Under the pieces are notes generated by a model. That model saw only the letters and a list, made by a program, of their open reading frames with translations. It did not search any database and was not told the DNA's origin. A program made the position numbers and the translations under genes. From positions 224,339 to 288,338 of the forward strand of contig NZ_JADOEQ010000004.1 of assembly GCF_016745255.1 (NCBI RefSeq): DNA of 64,000 bases, in the 5' to 3' direction. The stretch comes from Enterococcus sp. BWR-S5 (lineage in GTDB: Bacteria > Bacillota > Bacilli > Lactobacillales > Enterococcaceae). Position 1 is the first letter of the stretch. Each line of letters starts with the position of its first letter. Shown one piece after another: positions 28,562-39,498 of this stretch.

Positions 28562-29860
28562 TTACTTATTGATAAAGCCAACGTATTGACGTTTCAACAT
28601 TAAACCTTCTAATTGTTTTGCTGTTTCCAACGCAACACCGATGATGATTAATAGACTAGTTCCACCTAAACCAATTGATTGAGGCAGGTTCCACAGCATT
28701 TGCGCAATAATCGGCAATAATGCGATAGTTCCCAAGAAAATAGAACCAACTACACTTAATCTCATCAACAGACCGGATACATAATCCTCTGTTCCTTTAC
28801 CTGGTCGCACGCTTGGAATGTAGCTTCCTTGCTTTTGCAGATTTTCCGCTAATTTCTCAGGGTTAACCTGAACAAACGCATAGAAGAACGTGAAAGCGAC
28901 GATCAGCACAGTATAGATTGTTGCACCTGGTACAGTGTTGTAGTCGAAAATTTGTGTCATTACTTCATACCATCCTTCACCAGAATAGCTTGATGCAAAA
29001 CCTTGCAAAATTGCATTAGGCGTTGAAATCAATGAACTGGCAAAAATGACCGGGATAACTCCCGCTGCATTTACTTTTAATGGTAGATAGCTGCTTGTTG
29101 GTGCACCTGATACACGTTTTGTATATTGGATTGGAATCTTTCTTTCGGCCTGCTGCACAAAAGTAACAACAGTCACGATAATCAAGATTGCAATAGCCAG
29201 TATAACAACAAAAATGATTGAGCTGACAAGATCAGAAGAAGGGATATTAATAAAGTAATCTTCAATAATCTCTTTGACCGATCCAGGTACACCTGAAATA
29301 ATACCGGCAAAGATAATCATAGAAACTCCGTTACCAATTCCTTTTTCGGTGATTTGCTCACCCATCCATGTAACAAAGAGCGTACCAGCAGTTAAAATGA
29401 CCGAAATCATCACATAGGTTGAGGGAGTTGGATTTTTTACAATACCAATTCCACTTAGGGAGTTAAATCCATAAGTCAGTGCAAACGATTGAGCAATTCC
29501 CAAAACGATCGTTAAGTAACGAGTTGCTTGGTTCAATTTCTTACGTCCGACTTCACCTTGTTTTGACCATTCAACAAATTTTGGTATGATGTCCATTTGT
29601 AAAAGCTGAATAATGATTGAAGCAGTGATATATGGAGAAACCCCCATCGCAAAGATGGAGAAGTTCTGCATGGCACTACCACTAACGATATTCAACATAT
29701 TCAGAAAAGGCAGACCGCTCAATTCTTGTAACCCTTTGGCATTTACACCGGGAACAGTAATATGAGCACCTAAACGAAAGATAAACAAAATGAACACTGT
29801 AAAGAAGATTTTTGATCTAATGTCTTTGACTTTAAAAGCATCCTTTAATAGTTTAAGCAT
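28562..29860 (-). CDS. secY: Preprotein translocase subunit SecY
   Basis: The channel-forming subunit of the Sec translocon, 432 residues with ten membrane segments. The early VKDIRSKIFFTVFILFIFRLGAHI region is the first transmembrane helix. The cytoplasmic loop with RYLTIVLG and the late loop GIRPGK-like VRPGKGTEDYV (near 355) that binds SecA and the ribosome are present. The start codon overlaps the rplO stop by one base, so the two are translationally coupled. Confidence 0.97.
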   Translation of the reverse strand: MLKLLKDAFKVKDIRSKIFFTVFILFIFRLGAHITVPGVNAKGLQELSGLPFLNMLNIVSGSAMQNFSIFAMGVSPYITASIIIQLLQMDIIPKFVEWSKQGEVGRKKLNQATRYLTIVLGIAQSFALTYGFNSLSGIGIVKNPTPSTYVMISVILTAGTLFVTWMGEQITEKGIGNGVSMIIFAGIISGVPGSVKEIIEDYFINIPSSDLVSSIIFVVILAIAILIIVTVVTFVQQAERKIPIQYTKRVSGAPTSSYLPLKVNAAGVIPVIFASSLISTPNAILQGFASSYSGEGWYEVMTQIFDYNTVPGATIYTVLIVAFTFFYAFVQVNPEKLAENLQKQGSYIPSVRPGKGTEDYVSGLLMRLSVVGSIFLGTIALLPIIAQMLWNLPQSIGLGGTSLLIIIGVALETAKQLEGLMLKRQYVGFINK

Positions 29861-30300
29861 TAGATCACCTCGATAGACCCACCAGCAGCTTCAATCGCTT
29901 CTTGTGCTGCTTTAGAGAATTTTGCTGCTTTAACAGTCAATTTCTTCGTTAATTCACCGTTGGCAAGAACTTTGATTCCAGCTTTTTCGCTCTTAACGAT
30001 TCCAGCTTCCTTCAAGACAACAGGAGTTACTTCAGCTCCATCTTCGAATCGATTCAATACATCTAAATTGATGACTGCATAGTCCTTACGATTAATATTT
30101 GTGAATCCGCGTTTTGGTAAACGACGGAACAATGGAGTTTGACCCCCTTCAAATCCTAAACGTACACCACCGCCTGAACGAGCTTTTTGCCCTTTTTGTC
30201 CACGGCCGGATGTTTTACCATTACCAGATGAAGTACCACGTCCAACACGGTTACGTACTTTACGGGAACCTTCAGCAGGTTTTAATTCATGAAGTTTCAT
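29860..30300 (-). CDS. rplO: Ribosomal protein L15
   Basis: A 146-residue late-assembly 50S protein. The N-terminal part is rich in Gly, Arg and Lys ([22 protein letters not shown], here split by its repeats), and [11 protein letters not shown] is near 75. It is the usual neighbour of secY and rpmD. Confidence 0.98.
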   Translation of the reverse strand: MKLHELKPAEGSRKVRNRVGRGTSSGNGKTSGRGQKGQKARSGGGVRLGFEGGQTPLFRRLPKRGFTNINRKDYAVINLDVLNRFEDGAEVTPVVLKEAGIVKSEKAGIKVLANGELTKKLTVKAAKFSKAAQEAIEAAGGSIEVI

Positions 30301-30340
30301 TATGGTTTGGCACCTCCTTAAACATTCTAAATTAAGTTAA

Positions 30341-30520
30341 TTAAACTTCTTCTACGTCCACTAAATGAGAGATAGTGTTAACCATGCCTTTGATTGCTTC
30401 ATTAGCAGGCTTAACAACTGTACTGTTCATTTTTTTCAATCCCAACGCTTTTACTGTATCACGTTGGTTTTGAGGACGTCCGATAACACTGCGTCTTAAA
30501 GTGATTTTTAATTCAGCCAT
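30341..30520 (-). CDS. rpmD: Ribosomal protein L30
   Basis: A 59-residue 50S protein found by reading the gap between rpsE and rplO. It starts [16 protein letters not shown] and contains [10 protein letters not shown], both typical. AAGGAGGACAAACATA precedes the ATG. It ends in an acidic VDVEEV tail. Confidence 0.96.
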   Translation of the reverse strand: MAELKITLRRSVIGRPQNQRDTVKALGLKKMNSTVVKPANEAIKGMVNTISHLVDVEEV

Positions 30521-30534
30521 TATGTTTGTCCTCC

Positions 30535-31035
30535 TTAACCGATTAATTCTTCTACAGATTTACCGCGAAGTGCTGCCACTTCTTCGGCACGTTTTAATTG
30601 AGTCAATCCATCAACAGTTGCGCGAACAACGTTGATTGGTGTGTTTGAACCTAAAGATTTAGATGTGATATCAGCTACCCCAGCTAACTCCAATACGGCA
30701 CGAACTGGTCCGCCCGCTGCAACCCCAGAACCTTCTACTGCAGGTTTCATAAGGATACGGCCGCCGCCGAACACTCCAATAACTTCATGAGGGATGGTAG
30801 AACCAACCATAGGAACTTCAATTAAGTTTTTCTTCGCATCTTCGATTGCTTTACGAATTGCTTCTGGTACTTCTTGTGCTTTACCTGTACCAAAACCAAC
30901 GTGACCGTTCTTGTCACCGACAACAACTAAAGCAGCAAAACGTAGACGACGTCCACCTTTAACAACTTTCGTTACACGGTTGATCGCAACCACGCGGTCT
31001 TCTAATTCCAAATGTTTTGGATCAATATAAACCAT
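30535..31035 (-). CDS. rpsE: Ribosomal protein S5
   Basis: A 166-residue 30S protein with a role in decoding accuracy and mRNA unwinding. It shows VVALNRV-like [18 protein letters not shown] near 15-30 and [14 protein letters not shown] [19 protein letters not shown] near 40-55, with the C-terminal domain after 90. GAGGCxxx-type spectinomycin-site residues in VVKGGRR look wild type. Confidence 0.97.
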   Translation of the reverse strand: MVYIDPKHLELEDRVVAINRVTKVVKGGRRLRFAALVVVGDKNGHVGFGTGKAQEVPEAIRKAIEDAKKNLIEVPMVGSTIPHEVIGVFGGGRILMKPAVEGSGVAAGGPVRAVLELAGVADITSKSLGSNTPINVVRATVDGLTQLKRAEEVAALRGKSVEELIG

Positions 31036-31055
31036 GAATGGTGTTCCTCCTTCTC

Positions 31056-31412
31056 CTAAAATTCTAGTCCATTTTCACGAGCAGCTTCTGCTAAAGCTTG
31101 CACGCGGCCATGGTAAAGGTATCCACCACGGTCAAAGACTACTACTTTAATACCTTTTTCAGCAGCGCGTTCTGCAACTAATTTACCAACTGCAGCAGCT
31201 TGCTCAACTTTTGTTCCACCTGAAATTTCTTTTTCCAAGGCAGAGGCACTTGCTAGCGTTACACCCGCTACGTCATCAATAATTTGCGCGTAGATGTTTT
31301 TGTTAGAACGAAAAACGTTCAAGCGTGGGCACTCAGCAGTACCAGAGATTTTGTTACGAACACGACGATGTCTCTTCTGACGTGTTTTATTCTTATCTGG
31401 TTTTGTAATCAC
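31056..31412 (-). CDS. rplR: Ribosomal protein L18
   Basis: A 118-residue 5S rRNA-binding protein. The start is GTG at 31412, which has AGAGGTG 6 bases upstream and gives (M)[14 protein letters not shown]; a second GTG 9 bases earlier lies inside that ribosome-binding site. The C-terminal [22 protein letters not shown] is conserved. Confidence 0.97.
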   Translation of the reverse strand: MITKPDKNKTRQKRHRRVRNKISGTAECPRLNVFRSNKNIYAQIIDDVAGVTLASASALEKEISGGTKVEQAAAVGKLVAERAAEKGIKVVVFDRGGYLYHGRVQALAEAARENGLEF

Positions 31413-31436
31413 AATTGTCACCTCTTTGATTTGATA

Positions 31437-31514
31437 AACTACTGACTGGATCAGCAGTTCTCATTCAGGAACAGTAATAAAGGACAAGTGGAAAATCAGC
31501 CTAAGCGATTTTCC
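31437..31514 (-). other. Two hairpins in the rplR-rplF intercistronic gap
   Basis: The 118-base gap is large for this operon. It can fold into AACTACTGA/TCAGCAGTT (31437-31445 and 31451-31459, one mismatch) and a perfect GGAAAATC/GATTTTCC (31490-31497 and 31507-31514). No T run follows, so they are not simple terminators. They may act in RNA processing or stability. Confidence 0.5.
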
Positions 31515-31530
31515 TACACATCTTTTATTA

Positions 31531-32067
31531 TTATTTACCTGTTTTACCTTCTTTACGGCGTACGTATTCACCAACATAGCGGATACCTTTGCCTTTATAA
31601 GGTTCTGGAGGACGAACGCCGCGGATGTTCGCTGCTAATTCGCCAACATGTTCTTTATTGATACCTTTTACAATCACTTGTGTGTTTGAAGGTACTTCAA
31701 ATGTTACGCCTTCCGGTGCAGTCATCTCAACTGGGTGAGAGTAACCAACGTTAAGCGTTAATTTATTTCCTTGTGCTTGGGCACGGTACCCAACCCCGAT
31801 AAGCTCTAAAGCTTTCTCGAATCCGGCACTTACACCAACAACCATGTTGTTGAAGTTCGCACGAGATGTTCCGTGGATAGTTTTCATTTCTTTGCTGTCA
31901 TCCGGACGAGTAAATGTAACTTCGTTTCCTTCGATATTCATTTTAATATCTGCAGAGAATTCACGAGTCAATTCACCTTTTGGTCCTTTTACTGTGATGC
32001 TGTTTCCGTCTTGCTTAACTTCAACGCCAGCAGGAAGAACAACAACTTTATTACCAATACGGCTCAC
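31531..32067 (-). CDS. rplF: Ribosomal protein L6
   Basis: A 178-residue 50S protein near the factor-binding site, built from two similar domains. [15 protein letters not shown] is the typical start and [19 protein letters not shown] the conserved end. GGAGGTGTC lies before the ATG. Confidence 0.98.
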   Translation of the reverse strand: MSRIGNKVVVLPAGVEVKQDGNSITVKGPKGELTREFSADIKMNIEGNEVTFTRPDDSKEMKTIHGTSRANFNNMVVGVSAGFEKALELIGVGYRAQAQGNKLTLNVGYSHPVEMTAPEGVTFEVPSNTQVIVKGINKEHVGELAANIRGVRPPEPYKGKGIRYVGEYVRRKEGKTGK

Positions 32068-32098
32068 TTAGAGACACCTCCTTGTGTATTCTTTTAAA

Positions 32099-32497
32099 TT
32101 ACCATACGTAGGCGATTACTTCGCCGCCGATGTTTTTCGCTCTTGCTTCTTTATCAGTGACAACACCTTCTGAAGTAGAGATGATCGCAATACCTAAACC
32201 ATTCAGTACTTTTGGTACTTCGTCAGCTTTTACATATGCACGTAAACCTGGTTTAGAGATACGTTTTAAGTTAGTGATAACGCGCTCGTCGTTTCTACCG
32301 TATTTAAGGAAAACACGGATTACGCCTTGCTTGTCATCTTCAATATATTCTACATCGCGTACGAATCCTTCACGTTTCAGGATTTCAGCGATATCACGCT
32401 TGATTTTTGATGCAGGCACTTCCAAACTCTCATGTTTGACCATGTTCGCATTACGAATGCGAGTTAGAAAATCTGCAATTGGATCTGTCATGACCAT
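32099..32497 (-). CDS. rpsH: Ribosomal protein S8
   Basis: A 132-residue 16S-binding protein; in E. coli it also represses the spc operon. It starts [17 protein letters not shown] and ends with [22 protein letters not shown] is the RNA-binding motif. The start at the first Met fits the AAAGGAGGTAAC upstream. Confidence 0.98.
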   Translation of the reverse strand: MVMTDPIADFLTRIRNANMVKHESLEVPASKIKRDIAEILKREGFVRDVEYIEDDKQGVIRVFLKYGRNDERVITNLKRISKPGLRAYVKADEVPKVLNGLGIAIISTSEGVVTDKEARAKNIGGEVIAYVW

Positions 32498-32532
32498 TGA
32501 ACTAGTTACCTCCTTTATGCAAGTTTACTTGT

Positions 32533-32718
32533 TTACCAGCTAGCTTTCTTCACGCCGGGAATTTGACCTTTATAGGCAAGTTCGCGGAAGCAAATACGGC
32601 AAAGATGAAATTTACGATAAACTGAATGTGGACGTCCGCAACGTTCGCAACGAGTATAAGCCTGTGTTGAATGTTTAGCAGGGCGTTTGTTTTTAGCAAT
32701 CATTGATTTTTTAGCCAC
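32533..32718 (-). CDS. rpsZ: Ribosomal protein S14, zinc-binding type Z
   Basis: A 61-residue 30S head protein of the short zinc-ribbon form. CERCGR and CRICFR supply the four zinc-binding cysteines. It starts [13 protein letters not shown]. This is the housekeeping position in the spc operon; a longer, cysteine-free S14 used in zinc shortage would lie elsewhere. Confidence 0.97.
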   Translation of the reverse strand: MAKKSMIAKNKRPAKHSTQAYTRCERCGRPHSVYRKFHLCRICFRELAYKGQIPGVKKASW

Positions 32719-32736
32719 GTAGTTCGCCTCCTTATT

Positions 32737-33276
32737 TTATTTTTGGAATGGCATGCCTAATTGTCCTAACAACTCACGAGATTCTTCATCAGTGTTTGCT
32801 GTTGTAACAATGACGATATCCATACCGCGTACTTTATCTACTAAATCATAATCAACTTCTGGGAAGATTAATTGCTCTTTAATACCTAAAGTGTAGTTAC
32901 CGCGTCCGTCAAAGGCTTTTTTACTGATACCGTGGAAGTCACGTACACGAGGTAGAGAAACTGAAACCAGTTTATCCAAGAATTCATACATTCTTTCTCC
33001 GCGCAATGTTACTTTCGCACCGATCGGCATTCCTTCACGTAAACGGAATCCAGCGATTGATTTCTTTGCTTTAGTGATGATTGGTTTTTGACCTGAGATT
33101 AAAGCCAATTCTTCAACAGCTTTATCTAAGTTTTTTGCATTAGATACTGCATCACCCACACCCATGTTGATAACAATCTTCTCAACTTTTGGTGTTTGCA
33201 TGATTGAACTATAATTGAATTTTTCCATCAATGATGGCGTTACTTCTTTAATATATTTTTCTTTCAGGCGGTTCAT
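32737..33276 (-). CDS. rplE: Ribosomal protein L5
   Basis: A 179-residue 5S rRNA-binding protein of the central protuberance. [16 protein letters not shown] is the start, [14 protein letters not shown] lies near 30 and [16 protein letters not shown] near 150. AAGGAGGGG stands upstream. Confidence 0.98.
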   Translation of the reverse strand: MNRLKEKYIKEVTPSLMEKFNYSSIMQTPKVEKIVINMGVGDAVSNAKNLDKAVEELALISGQKPIITKAKKSIAGFRLREGMPIGAKVTLRGERMYEFLDKLVSVSLPRVRDFHGISKKAFDGRGNYTLGIKEQLIFPEVDYDLVDKVRGMDIVIVTTANTDEESRELLGQLGMPFQK

Positions 33277-33303
33277 TCAACAAGCCCCTCCTTCCTTAGA
33301 TGA

Positions 33304-33642
33304 TTAATTTTTTTCTGCTTCCGGTTTAACAGGGTTAGCAATAACTTCTCCTGTTTTTTTAGAAACACGTACTTTTTTACCGTCTACTTCTTTAAAACCA
33401 ATTTTAGTAGCTTCTCCATTAGATGGATCAATCACCATTACGTTTGAAACGTGAATTGGTGCTTCTACCTCAAGAATTCCTCCTTGTGGTGCTGCTTGAC
33501 TTGGTTTTTGGTGTTTTTTCATCATGTTAACACCTTCAACGATAACTTTATCTTTTTTAGGAAACGCTGCTAATACAACGCCTTCTTTGTTTTTGTCTTT
33601 TCCGGTAATAACTTTTACCTTATCGCCTGCTTTAACAAACAT
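33304..33642 (-). CDS. rplX: Ribosomal protein L24
   Basis: A 112-residue assembly-initiating 50S protein with the KOW motif ([18 protein letters not shown]) at its start. The ATG at 33642 has AGGAGG about 11 bases upstream and gives the normal N-terminus; an upstream in-frame start would add 18 unrelated residues. The Ala/Lys/Glu-rich C-terminal tail makes it some 8-10 residues longer than the common form. Confidence 0.95.
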   Translation of the reverse strand: MFVKAGDKVKVITGKDKNKEGVVLAAFPKKDKVIVEGVNMMKKHQKPSQAAPQGGILEVEAPIHVSNVMVIDPSNGEATKIGFKEVDGKKVRVSKKTGEVIANPVKPEAEKN

Positions 33643-33676
33643 TAGTGTTTCGCACCTCCTTTGATAAGTGTCTCGA

Positions 33677-34075
<399 letters not shown>

Positions 34076-34104
34076 TCAATCTATATAGGAAAATCTCGTT
34101 TTAT

Positions 34105-34371
34105 TTAGATAACAACTGCTTCTTCGACTACCTCTAGTAAACGGAAACGTTTTGTAGCTGATAATGGACGAGTTTCCATGATTCTTACGATGTCTCCAAC
34201 TTTTGCTGTGTTGTTTTCATCATGAGCTTTGTACTTTTTAGAATATTTCATGCGTTTGCCATAGATAGGATGGTTTTTCTTTGTTTCAACGACAACTGTG
34301 ATAGTTTTATCCATTTTGTCTGAAACCACACGTCCTTGGTAAACTTTGCGTTGATTTCTTTCTTCAGTCAT
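34105..34371 (-). CDS. rpsQ: Ribosomal protein S17
   Basis: An 88-residue 16S-binding OB-fold protein. The ATG at 34371 gives [19 protein letters not shown] and is preceded by AAGGAGG; a start 21 bases upstream overlaps that site and is discarded. MKTRPLS-like [14 protein letters not shown] is near the end. Confidence 0.97.
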   Translation of the reverse strand: MTEERNQRKVYQGRVVSDKMDKTITVVVETKKNHPIYGKRMKYSKKYKAHDENNTAKVGDIVRIMETRPLSATKRFRLLEVVEEAVVI

Positions 34372-34394
34372 ACGCGTTTGGCCTCCTTCCACTA

Positions 34395-34583
34395 TTAGTT
34401 AGCTTGTTCACGCAATACTGTTTTGATGCGTGCAATCGATTGACGTACTTCTTTAATACGTGCAGTGTTCTCTAATTGACCTGTTGCTAATTGGAATCTC
34501 AGATTAAACAATTCTTCTTTGAATTGTTTTTCTTGATCAAGCATTTCGGCAGTGGTTAATTCTCTGATATCTTTAACCTTCAT
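34395..34583 (-). CDS. rpmC: Ribosomal protein L29
   Basis: A 62-residue helical-hairpin protein at the tunnel exit that helps to dock SRP and trigger factor. It starts [14 protein letters not shown]. The start overlaps the rplP end by 11 bases, with GGTGGTG as ribosome-binding site. The longer frame with 8 more residues lies wholly inside rplP. Confidence 0.96.
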   Translation of the reverse strand: MKVKDIRELTTAEMLDQEKQFKEELFNLRFQLATGQLENTARIKEVRQSIARIKTVLREQAN

Positions 34584-35007
34584 TCGATTCACCACCCATT
34601 TCCTCACGTTTTACGATCTTAGTTTTAACTGGTAATTTGTGAGATGCAAGACGAAGAGCTTCACGAGCTACTTCTTCAGGAACGCCGGCGATTTCAAACA
34701 TAATCTTGCCGCGCTTAACTGGAGAAACCCAGCCTTCCGGAGCACCTTTACCTTTACCCATACGAACACCAATCGCTTTACTTGTATAAGATTTGTGAGG
34801 GAAAATTTTGATCCACACTTTCCCGCCACGTTTCATATAACGAGTCATAGCGATACGGGCAGCTTCGATTTGACGGTTTGTAATCCAATGAGATTCAACA
34901 GCTTGTAATCCCCATTCACCAAACACGACTTCTTTTCCGCCTTTTGCTTCACCGCGCATTTTACCTCTGAACTCACGACGGTGTTTTACACGTTTAGGTA
35001 CTAACAT
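34573..35007 (-). CDS. rplP: Ribosomal protein L16
   Basis: A 144-residue 50S protein that positions A- and P-site tRNAs. [18 protein letters not shown] is the start and [16 protein letters not shown] the conserved centre. The Arg near 51 region (evernimicin-site [16 protein letters not shown]) looks wild type. Confidence 0.98.
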   Translation of the reverse strand: MLVPKRVKHRREFRGKMRGEAKGGKEVVFGEWGLQAVESHWITNRQIEAARIAMTRYMKRGGKVWIKIFPHKSYTSKAIGVRMGKGKGAPEGWVSPVKRGKIMFEIAGVPEEVAREALRLASHKLPVKTKIVKREEMGGESNEG

Positions 35008-35009
35008 GC

Positions 35010-35666
35010 TTATTTCCCTCCTTTCTCAGTGTTTTTTTTCGTTGGAAGAATCTCTCCACGATAGATCCACACTTTTACTCCTAGTTTTCCGTAAGTTGTG
35101 TCTGCTTCTTCCCATGCGTAATCAATATCAGCACGCAATGTATGAAGAGGAACAGTTCCTTCTGAGTATCCTTCTGAACGAGCGATATCCGCACCATTCA
35201 AACGACCAGATACTTGTGTTTTGATTCCTTGAGCGCCTGAACGCATTGTGCGTTGGATCGCTTGTTTTTGCGCACGACGGAAAGCTACACGATTTTCTAA
35301 TTGACGTGCAATTCCTTCGCCGACTAATTTAGCGTCTAAATCTGGTTTTTTGATTTCAATGATGTTGATATGAACTCTTTTACCAGTTAGTTTGTTCAAT
35401 TCTTTTCTAAGGTTTTCGACTTCAGATCCGCCTTTACCGATAACCATACCTGGTTTAGCTGTGTGGATTGAAATATTCACACGGTTTGCAGCGCGCTCAA
35501 TCTCAATTGTAGACACAGCGGCATCAGCTAGTTTTTTGGCGATGAATTTACGGATTCTCAAATCTTCGTGTAAGAATTCAGCATACTCTTTTTCAGCATA
35601 CCATTTTGCATCCCAGTCGCGGATGATGCCTACACGCATTCCAATTGGATGTACTTTTTGACCCAC
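35010..35666 (-). CDS. rpsC: Ribosomal protein S3
   Basis: A 218-residue protein of the mRNA entry tunnel with helicase activity. The start is GTG at 35666, preceded by AAGAGGAGGGACAATCA. The KH domain motif [17 protein letters not shown] (near 75-90) is present. Unusually, it does not follow rplV closely: 311 bases with three tandem structured repeats lie before it, and the last repeat supplies its ribosome-binding site. Confidence 0.97.
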   Translation of the reverse strand: MGQKVHPIGMRVGIIRDWDAKWYAEKEYAEFLHEDLRIRKFIAKKLADAAVSTIEIERAANRVNISIHTAKPGMVIGKGGSEVENLRKELNKLTGKRVHINIIEIKKPDLDAKLVGEGIARQLENRVAFRRAQKQAIQRTMRSGAQGIKTQVSGRLNGADIARSEGYSEGTVPLHTLRADIDYAWEEADTTYGKLGVKVWIYRGEILPTKKNTEKGGK

Positions 35667-35674
35667 TGATTGTC

Positions 35675-35971
35675 CCTCCTCTTAATTGTTGACACTTGTT
35701 TTAACAAACAAGTTTCATTTTCGAGGTCCGGTATCCATTATCTCTAAGCACGAAAGTGCTAAGAGCTAGTGGTCCTCCTCTTAATTGTTGACACTCGTTT
35801 TTACAAACAAGTTTCATTTTAAGAATCGACAGTCATTTCTACTATGTACGAAAGTACAAAGTTCCATGACGCTTCTCTTAATTGTTGACACTTCCTTCTA
35901 TTGAAAGAAGTTCAGTACGAGGTGTGGTGTCTATTACTTTTAGGTTCGAAAACGCTAAAGTAATAGTTCCG
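35675..35971 (-). repeat. Three tandem 97-99 bp two-hairpin elements between rplV and rpsC
   Basis: The core CTCTTAATTGTTGACACT occurs three times without change (from 35679, 35778 and 35875). In each unit a hairpin joins the core (35694-35713, 35793-35812, 35890-35911). A second, more varied hairpin follows on the plus strand (about 35733-35757, 35839-35863, 35932-35963). Arms differ between units but still pair. The odd pairs in the first hairpins of units 2 and 3 are G-U on the operon strand but C-A on the other, so the RNA made with the operon is likely what folds. Units 1 and 2 include an AGGAGG; only that of unit 1 serves rpsC. Confidence 0.85.
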
Positions 35972-35977
35972 CCTCAA

Positions 35978-36325
35978 TTATTTTTCTGCTACTACTACTG
36001 TAATATGGCTTGTACGTTTGTTGATTGGTGATGCTGACCCTTTGGCACGTGGACGGAACCGTTTCATAGTTGGTCCTTCGTTAACGAAAGCTTCAGATAC
36101 AACCAAGTTTTCAACGTCTAAGTCAAAGTTGTTTTCTGCGTTAGCAACTGCTGACATTAAAACTTTTTCAATGATTCCAGCAGATTTGTTTGGCATGAAT
36201 TTCAATACTGAAATTGCATCGCCAACGCTTTTTCCTCTGATAAGATCAATTACTAAACGTGCTTTACGAGGAGAAGTGCGAACTGTTTTTGCAGTTGCTT
36301 TAGCTGATGTGATTTGTTCTGCCAT
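35978..36325 (-). CDS. rplV: Ribosomal protein L22
   Basis: A 115-residue 50S protein whose hairpin lines the exit tunnel. It contains [18 protein letters not shown] near 15-32 and, in the hairpin, [20 protein letters not shown] near 84-103. No deletion typical of macrolide resistance is seen in that loop. It lies after rpsS and before the repeat-filled gap. Confidence 0.97.
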   Translation of the reverse strand: MAEQITSAKATAKTVRTSPRKARLVIDLIRGKSVGDAISVLKFMPNKSAGIIEKVLMSAVANAENNFDLDVENLVVSEAFVNEGPTMKRFRPRAKGSASPINKRTSHITVVVAEK

Positions 36326-36349
36326 GTTGATATTTCCCTCCCTCTAAAA

Positions 36350-36628
36350 TTAACGTCTAGTTTTCTTATCATCGGCAGCATGCCCACGATAAGTTCTAGT
36401 TGGTGCGAATTCACCTAATTTATGTCCTACCATGTCTTCTTGGATGTATACAGGAACGTGTTTACGTCCATCATATACAGCAATTGTAAATCCTACAAAA
36501 TTTGGGAAGATTGTAGAACGACGAGACCAAGTTTTAATAACTTTTTTCTTTTCAGCGCCTTGTTGAGCTTCCACTTTCTTCATCAAATGATCATCAGCGA
36601 AAGGCCCTTTCTTTAAACTACGACCCAT
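36350..36628 (-). CDS. rpsS: Ribosomal protein S19
   Basis: A 92-residue 30S head protein. [19 protein letters not shown] is the start and [15 protein letters not shown] the conserved part near 70-85. GAGGTTCACC precedes the ATG. Confidence 0.98.
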   Translation of the reverse strand: MGRSLKKGPFADDHLMKKVEAQQGAEKKKVIKTWSRRSTIFPNFVGFTIAVYDGRKHVPVYIQEDMVGHKLGEFAPTRTYRGHAADDKKTRR

Positions 36629-36666
36629 GGTGAACCTCCTCTCAAAATGTGCGACACATGGTCAAT

Positions 36667-36707
36667 TATATAAATTCTGTTAAACAAACAGTTCATAGAT
36701 TTATATA
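36667..36707 (-). other. Hairpin in the rplB-rpsS gap
   Basis: TATATAAAT and ATTTATATA (36667-36675 and 36699-36707) pair perfectly, with an inner CTGTT/AACAG helix. There is no T run. It is another intercistronic structure in this operon. Confidence 0.5.
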
Positions 36708-36709
36708 GA

Positions 36710-37540
36710 TTATTTAGTACGACGACGAACAATAAGTTTGTCAGATTTTGCTTTTTTGTTACGAGTTTTGTAACCCAATGCTGGTTGACCCCAAGGTGAT
36801 ACTGGCGCTTTACGTCCGATTGGAGTTTTACCTTCACCACCACCGTGTGGGTGATCGTTAGGGTTCATTACGCTACCACGAACAGTTGGGCGCTTACGCA
36901 TCCAGCGAGAACGACCGGCTTTACCGATATTGATCAATTCGTGTTGTTCGTTACCTACAGAACCGATTGTTGCACGGCATGCAGCAAGAATCATACGAAC
37001 TTCGCCTGAGTTCAAGCGGATCAATACGTATTTGCCTTCTTTACCAAGTACTTGAGCACTTGTACCAGCTGAACGGATTAATTGTCCGCCTTTACCTGGC
37101 TTCATTTCGATATTGTGGACAACAGTACCAACTGGAATGTTTGCCAATGGTAGGCTGTTACCAATTTTAATATCAGATTCAGGACCTGAAACCAGCTTCA
37201 TGCCAACTTCTAATCCTTTTGGTGCTAAGATGTAAGCTTTCACTCCATCTTCATAGTGCACTAACGCGATGTTAGCTGAACGGTTTGGATCGTATTCGAT
37301 CGTACGAACAGTTGCAACAACGTTGTCTTTGTTACGCTTAAAGTCGATGACACGATATTGACGTTTATGTCCGCCACCTTGGTGACGTACAGTAATACGA
37401 CCGTGGTTGTTACGACCGGCATTATTTTTTAATGGCTGTAATAACGTTTTTTCTGGTGTTGACGTTGTGATTTCTGCGAAATCAGAAGTTGTCATGTTAC
37501 GACGGCCATTTGTGGTAGGTTTGTACTTTTTAATCGCCAC
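36710..37540 (-). CDS. rplB: Ribosomal protein L2
   Basis: A 276-residue core 50S protein near the peptidyl transferase centre. It starts [17 protein letters not shown] and contains [18 protein letters not shown] near 220-240, with the conserved His of the DHPHGG motif. The C-terminal RRTK tail is typical. Confidence 0.98.
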   Translation of the reverse strand: MAIKKYKPTTNGRRNMTTSDFAEITTSTPEKTLLQPLKNNAGRNNHGRITVRHQGGGHKRQYRVIDFKRNKDNVVATVRTIEYDPNRSANIALVHYEDGVKAYILAPKGLEVGMKLVSGPESDIKIGNSLPLANIPVGTVVHNIEMKPGKGGQLIRSAGTSAQVLGKEGKYVLIRLNSGEVRMILAACRATIGSVGNEQHELINIGKAGRSRWMRKRPTVRGSVMNPNDHPHGGGEGKTPIGRKAPVSPWGQPALGYKTRNKKAKSDKLIVRRRTK

Positions 37541-37590
37541 GTCTTGTTTCCCTCCTACTTTACTTTGATCGTTATTTCATGTTCTACTGA

Positions 37591-37881
37591 TTATTCAGCA
37601 GCTTCGAAAATTTGGATTTCTTTTGATTGTTCAGTCAACGTCACAACAGCTTTGCGGCGTTTCTTAGTATATCCTGCATATTTGCCCATGCGTTTAAATT
37701 TAGGACGTACGTTGATGATGTTCACGTTTTTCACTTTTACGTCAAACGCAGCTTCAACAGCTTGTTTCACTAAAGTTTTGTTTGCACGAACATCTACTTC
37801 AAACGTGTATTTCTTTTCGTCCATAGCAAGCATTGATTTCTCAGTGATTACCGGGCGTTTGATTACGTCTAGTAAGTTCAT
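37591..37881 (-). CDS. rplW: Ribosomal protein L23
   Basis: A 96-residue protein at the tunnel exit, docking site for trigger factor and [20 protein letters not shown] is the conserved start. Its start codon overlaps the rplD stop by one base, so translation is coupled. Confidence 0.97.
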   Translation of the reverse strand: MNLLDVIKRPVITEKSMLAMDEKKYTFEVDVRANKTLVKQAVEAAFDVKVKNVNIINVRPKFKRMGKYAGYTKKRRKAVVTLTEQSKEIQIFEAAE

Positions 37882-38504
37882 TATGCAAGCACCTCCTCAA
37901 GTTGAGTAAGAGCAGTTTGCGTTGCTAACATTTTTTGACCTGAAACGATATCCAGAACGCTAATGTTGTCAGAAGTAACAACAGTTACGTTTGATAGGTT
38001 ACGAGCTGATAATGCTGCAAAGTCATTCTCCGGCTCTACTACCACCAATACTTTTGTATCGATAGACAAGTTAGCAAGAACTTGTTTGAATTCTTTTGTT
38101 TTTGGTGCATCAAAGCTTAATGCTTCTACTGCTACCAGATTGTTTTCAGCAACTTTTTCTGACAATACAGATTTCATTGCTAAACGACGAACTTTCTTAG
38201 GAAGTTTGTAGCTGTAAGAACGTGGTGTTGGTCCGAAAACTACGCCACCTCCACGCCATTGTGGTGAACGGATTGAACCTTGACGGGCACGACCTGTTCC
38301 TTTTTGACGCCATGGTTTACGACCACCGCCACGAACAGCACTGCGGTTTTTCACAGCGTGTGTTCCTTGTCTTAATGAAGCGCGTTGCATGATGATTGCA
38401 TCGTAGACAACACTTTCATTAGGCTCGATTCCGAAGATTTCTTCATTTAAAGTGATTTCACCGTTTTGAGTTCCATCTTGTTTGAATAATGCTACATTCG
38501 GCAT
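37881..38504 (-). CDS. rplD: Ribosomal protein L4
   Basis: A 207-residue 50S protein with a tunnel-lining loop ([29 protein letters not shown], near 63-90). In E. coli L4 represses its own operon; Firmicutes usually lack that circuit. The macrolide-contact residues look wild type. Confidence 0.97.
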   Translation of the reverse strand: MPNVALFKQDGTQNGEITLNEEIFGIEPNESVVYDAIIMQRASLRQGTHAVKNRSAVRGGGRKPWRQKGTGRARQGSIRSPQWRGGGVVFGPTPRSYSYKLPKKVRRLAMKSVLSEKVAENNLVAVEALSFDAPKTKEFKQVLANLSIDTKVLVVVEPENDFAALSARNLSNVTVVTSDNISVLDIVSGQKMLATQTALTQLEEVLA

Positions 38505-38529
38505 TCCTTAGTTCCTCCTTTCCTAACGA

Positions 38530-39159
38530 TTATTTAGCTTTCACAGCTGATTTGATTGTAATTAATGATTTTTTAGATCCAGGAATGTTTCCTTTAATTA
38601 GGATAACGTTCTTTTCTGCATCTACACGAACGATTTCAAGGTTTTGAATCGTTACGCGATCGCCACCCATACGGCCGGCAAGTTTTTTATTTTTAAATAC
38701 ACGGTTAGGTGCTACTGGACCCATTGACCCAGGACGACGATGATAACGAGAACCGTGGGACATTGGTCCGCGGCTTTGGCCGTGACGTTTGATAACCCCT
38801 TGGAATCCTTTACCTTTCGTAGTACCCGTAACATCAACGATGTCACCTGCTTGGAAAACATCTACAGTGATTTCTTCTCCAACTTTATATTCTCCCAGCT
38901 CAACATCTTTGAATTCCTTAATGAAGCGCTTAGGAGCCGTGTTTGCTTTTGCAACATGACCTTTCGCTGGTTTGTTCGCTAATACTTCACGTTTGTCTTG
39001 GTACCCGACTTGAATCGCTTCGTAGCCGTCTGTTCCGACAGTTTTCACTTGTAGTACTACGTTTGGAGTAGCTTCTACAACTGTTACTGGGATCAATTCA
39101 CCTGACTCAGTAAAGACCTGCGTCATTCCAACTTTTTTCCCTAAGATTCCTTTGGTCAT
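38530..39159 (-). CDS. rplC: Ribosomal protein L3
   Basis: A 209-residue 50S assembly-initiator protein. [15 protein letters not shown] is the start and [25 protein letters not shown] sequence near 128-148 is the loop that approaches the peptidyl transferase centre; its Gln is a known methylation site in E. coli (position 150). Confidence 0.97.
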   Translation of the reverse strand: MTKGILGKKVGMTQVFTESGELIPVTVVEATPNVVLQVKTVGTDGYEAIQVGYQDKREVLANKPAKGHVAKANTAPKRFIKEFKDVELGEYKVGEEITVDVFQAGDIVDVTGTTKGKGFQGVIKRHGQSRGPMSHGSRYHRRPGSMGPVAPNRVFKNKKLAGRMGGDRVTIQNLEIVRVDAEKNVILIKGNIPGSKKSLITIKSAVKAK

Positions 39160-39189
39160 GAGTACACCTCCATCATCTTAATTTTTTTA

Positions 39190-39498
39190 TTATAGTTTGA
39201 TTTCAATATTCACACCAGATGGTAAGTCAAGCTTCATCAAAGCATCAACTGTTTTTGGTGTTGGGTTCACAATGTCAATCAGACGTTTGTGAGTACGCAT
39301 TTCGAATTGTTCGCGTGAATCTTTGTATTTATGTGTCGCACGGATAACTGTGTATAATGAGCGCTCTGTTGGCAATGGAATTGGACCTGATACGCCAGCC
39401 CCAGTTCTTTTTGCAGTCTCCACAATTTTATCCGCCGATTGATCTAAAATACGATGTTCATACGCTTTTAAACGGATACGAATTTTTTGTTTTGCCAT
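39190..39498 (-). CDS. rpsJ: Ribosomal protein S10
   Basis: A 102-residue 30S protein, first gene of the superoperon, which also binds NusB in antitermination. It starts [19 protein letters not shown] and has KTRHKRL-like RTHKRLIDI near 70. The tetracycline-linked loop near residues 53-60 ([11 protein letters not shown]) looks wild type. AAGGAGG precedes the ATG. Confidence 0.98.
   Translation of the reverse strand: MAKQKIRIRLKAYEHRILDQSADKIVETAKRTGAGVSGPIPLPTERSLYTVIRATHKYKDSREQFEMRTHKRLIDIVNPTPKTVDALMKLDLPSGVNIEIKL

Noticed and set aside
35675..35971. CRISPR-like array
   Set aside because: The period is 97-99 bases and the parts between cores are themselves related hairpins, not unique spacers; there are no cas genes.
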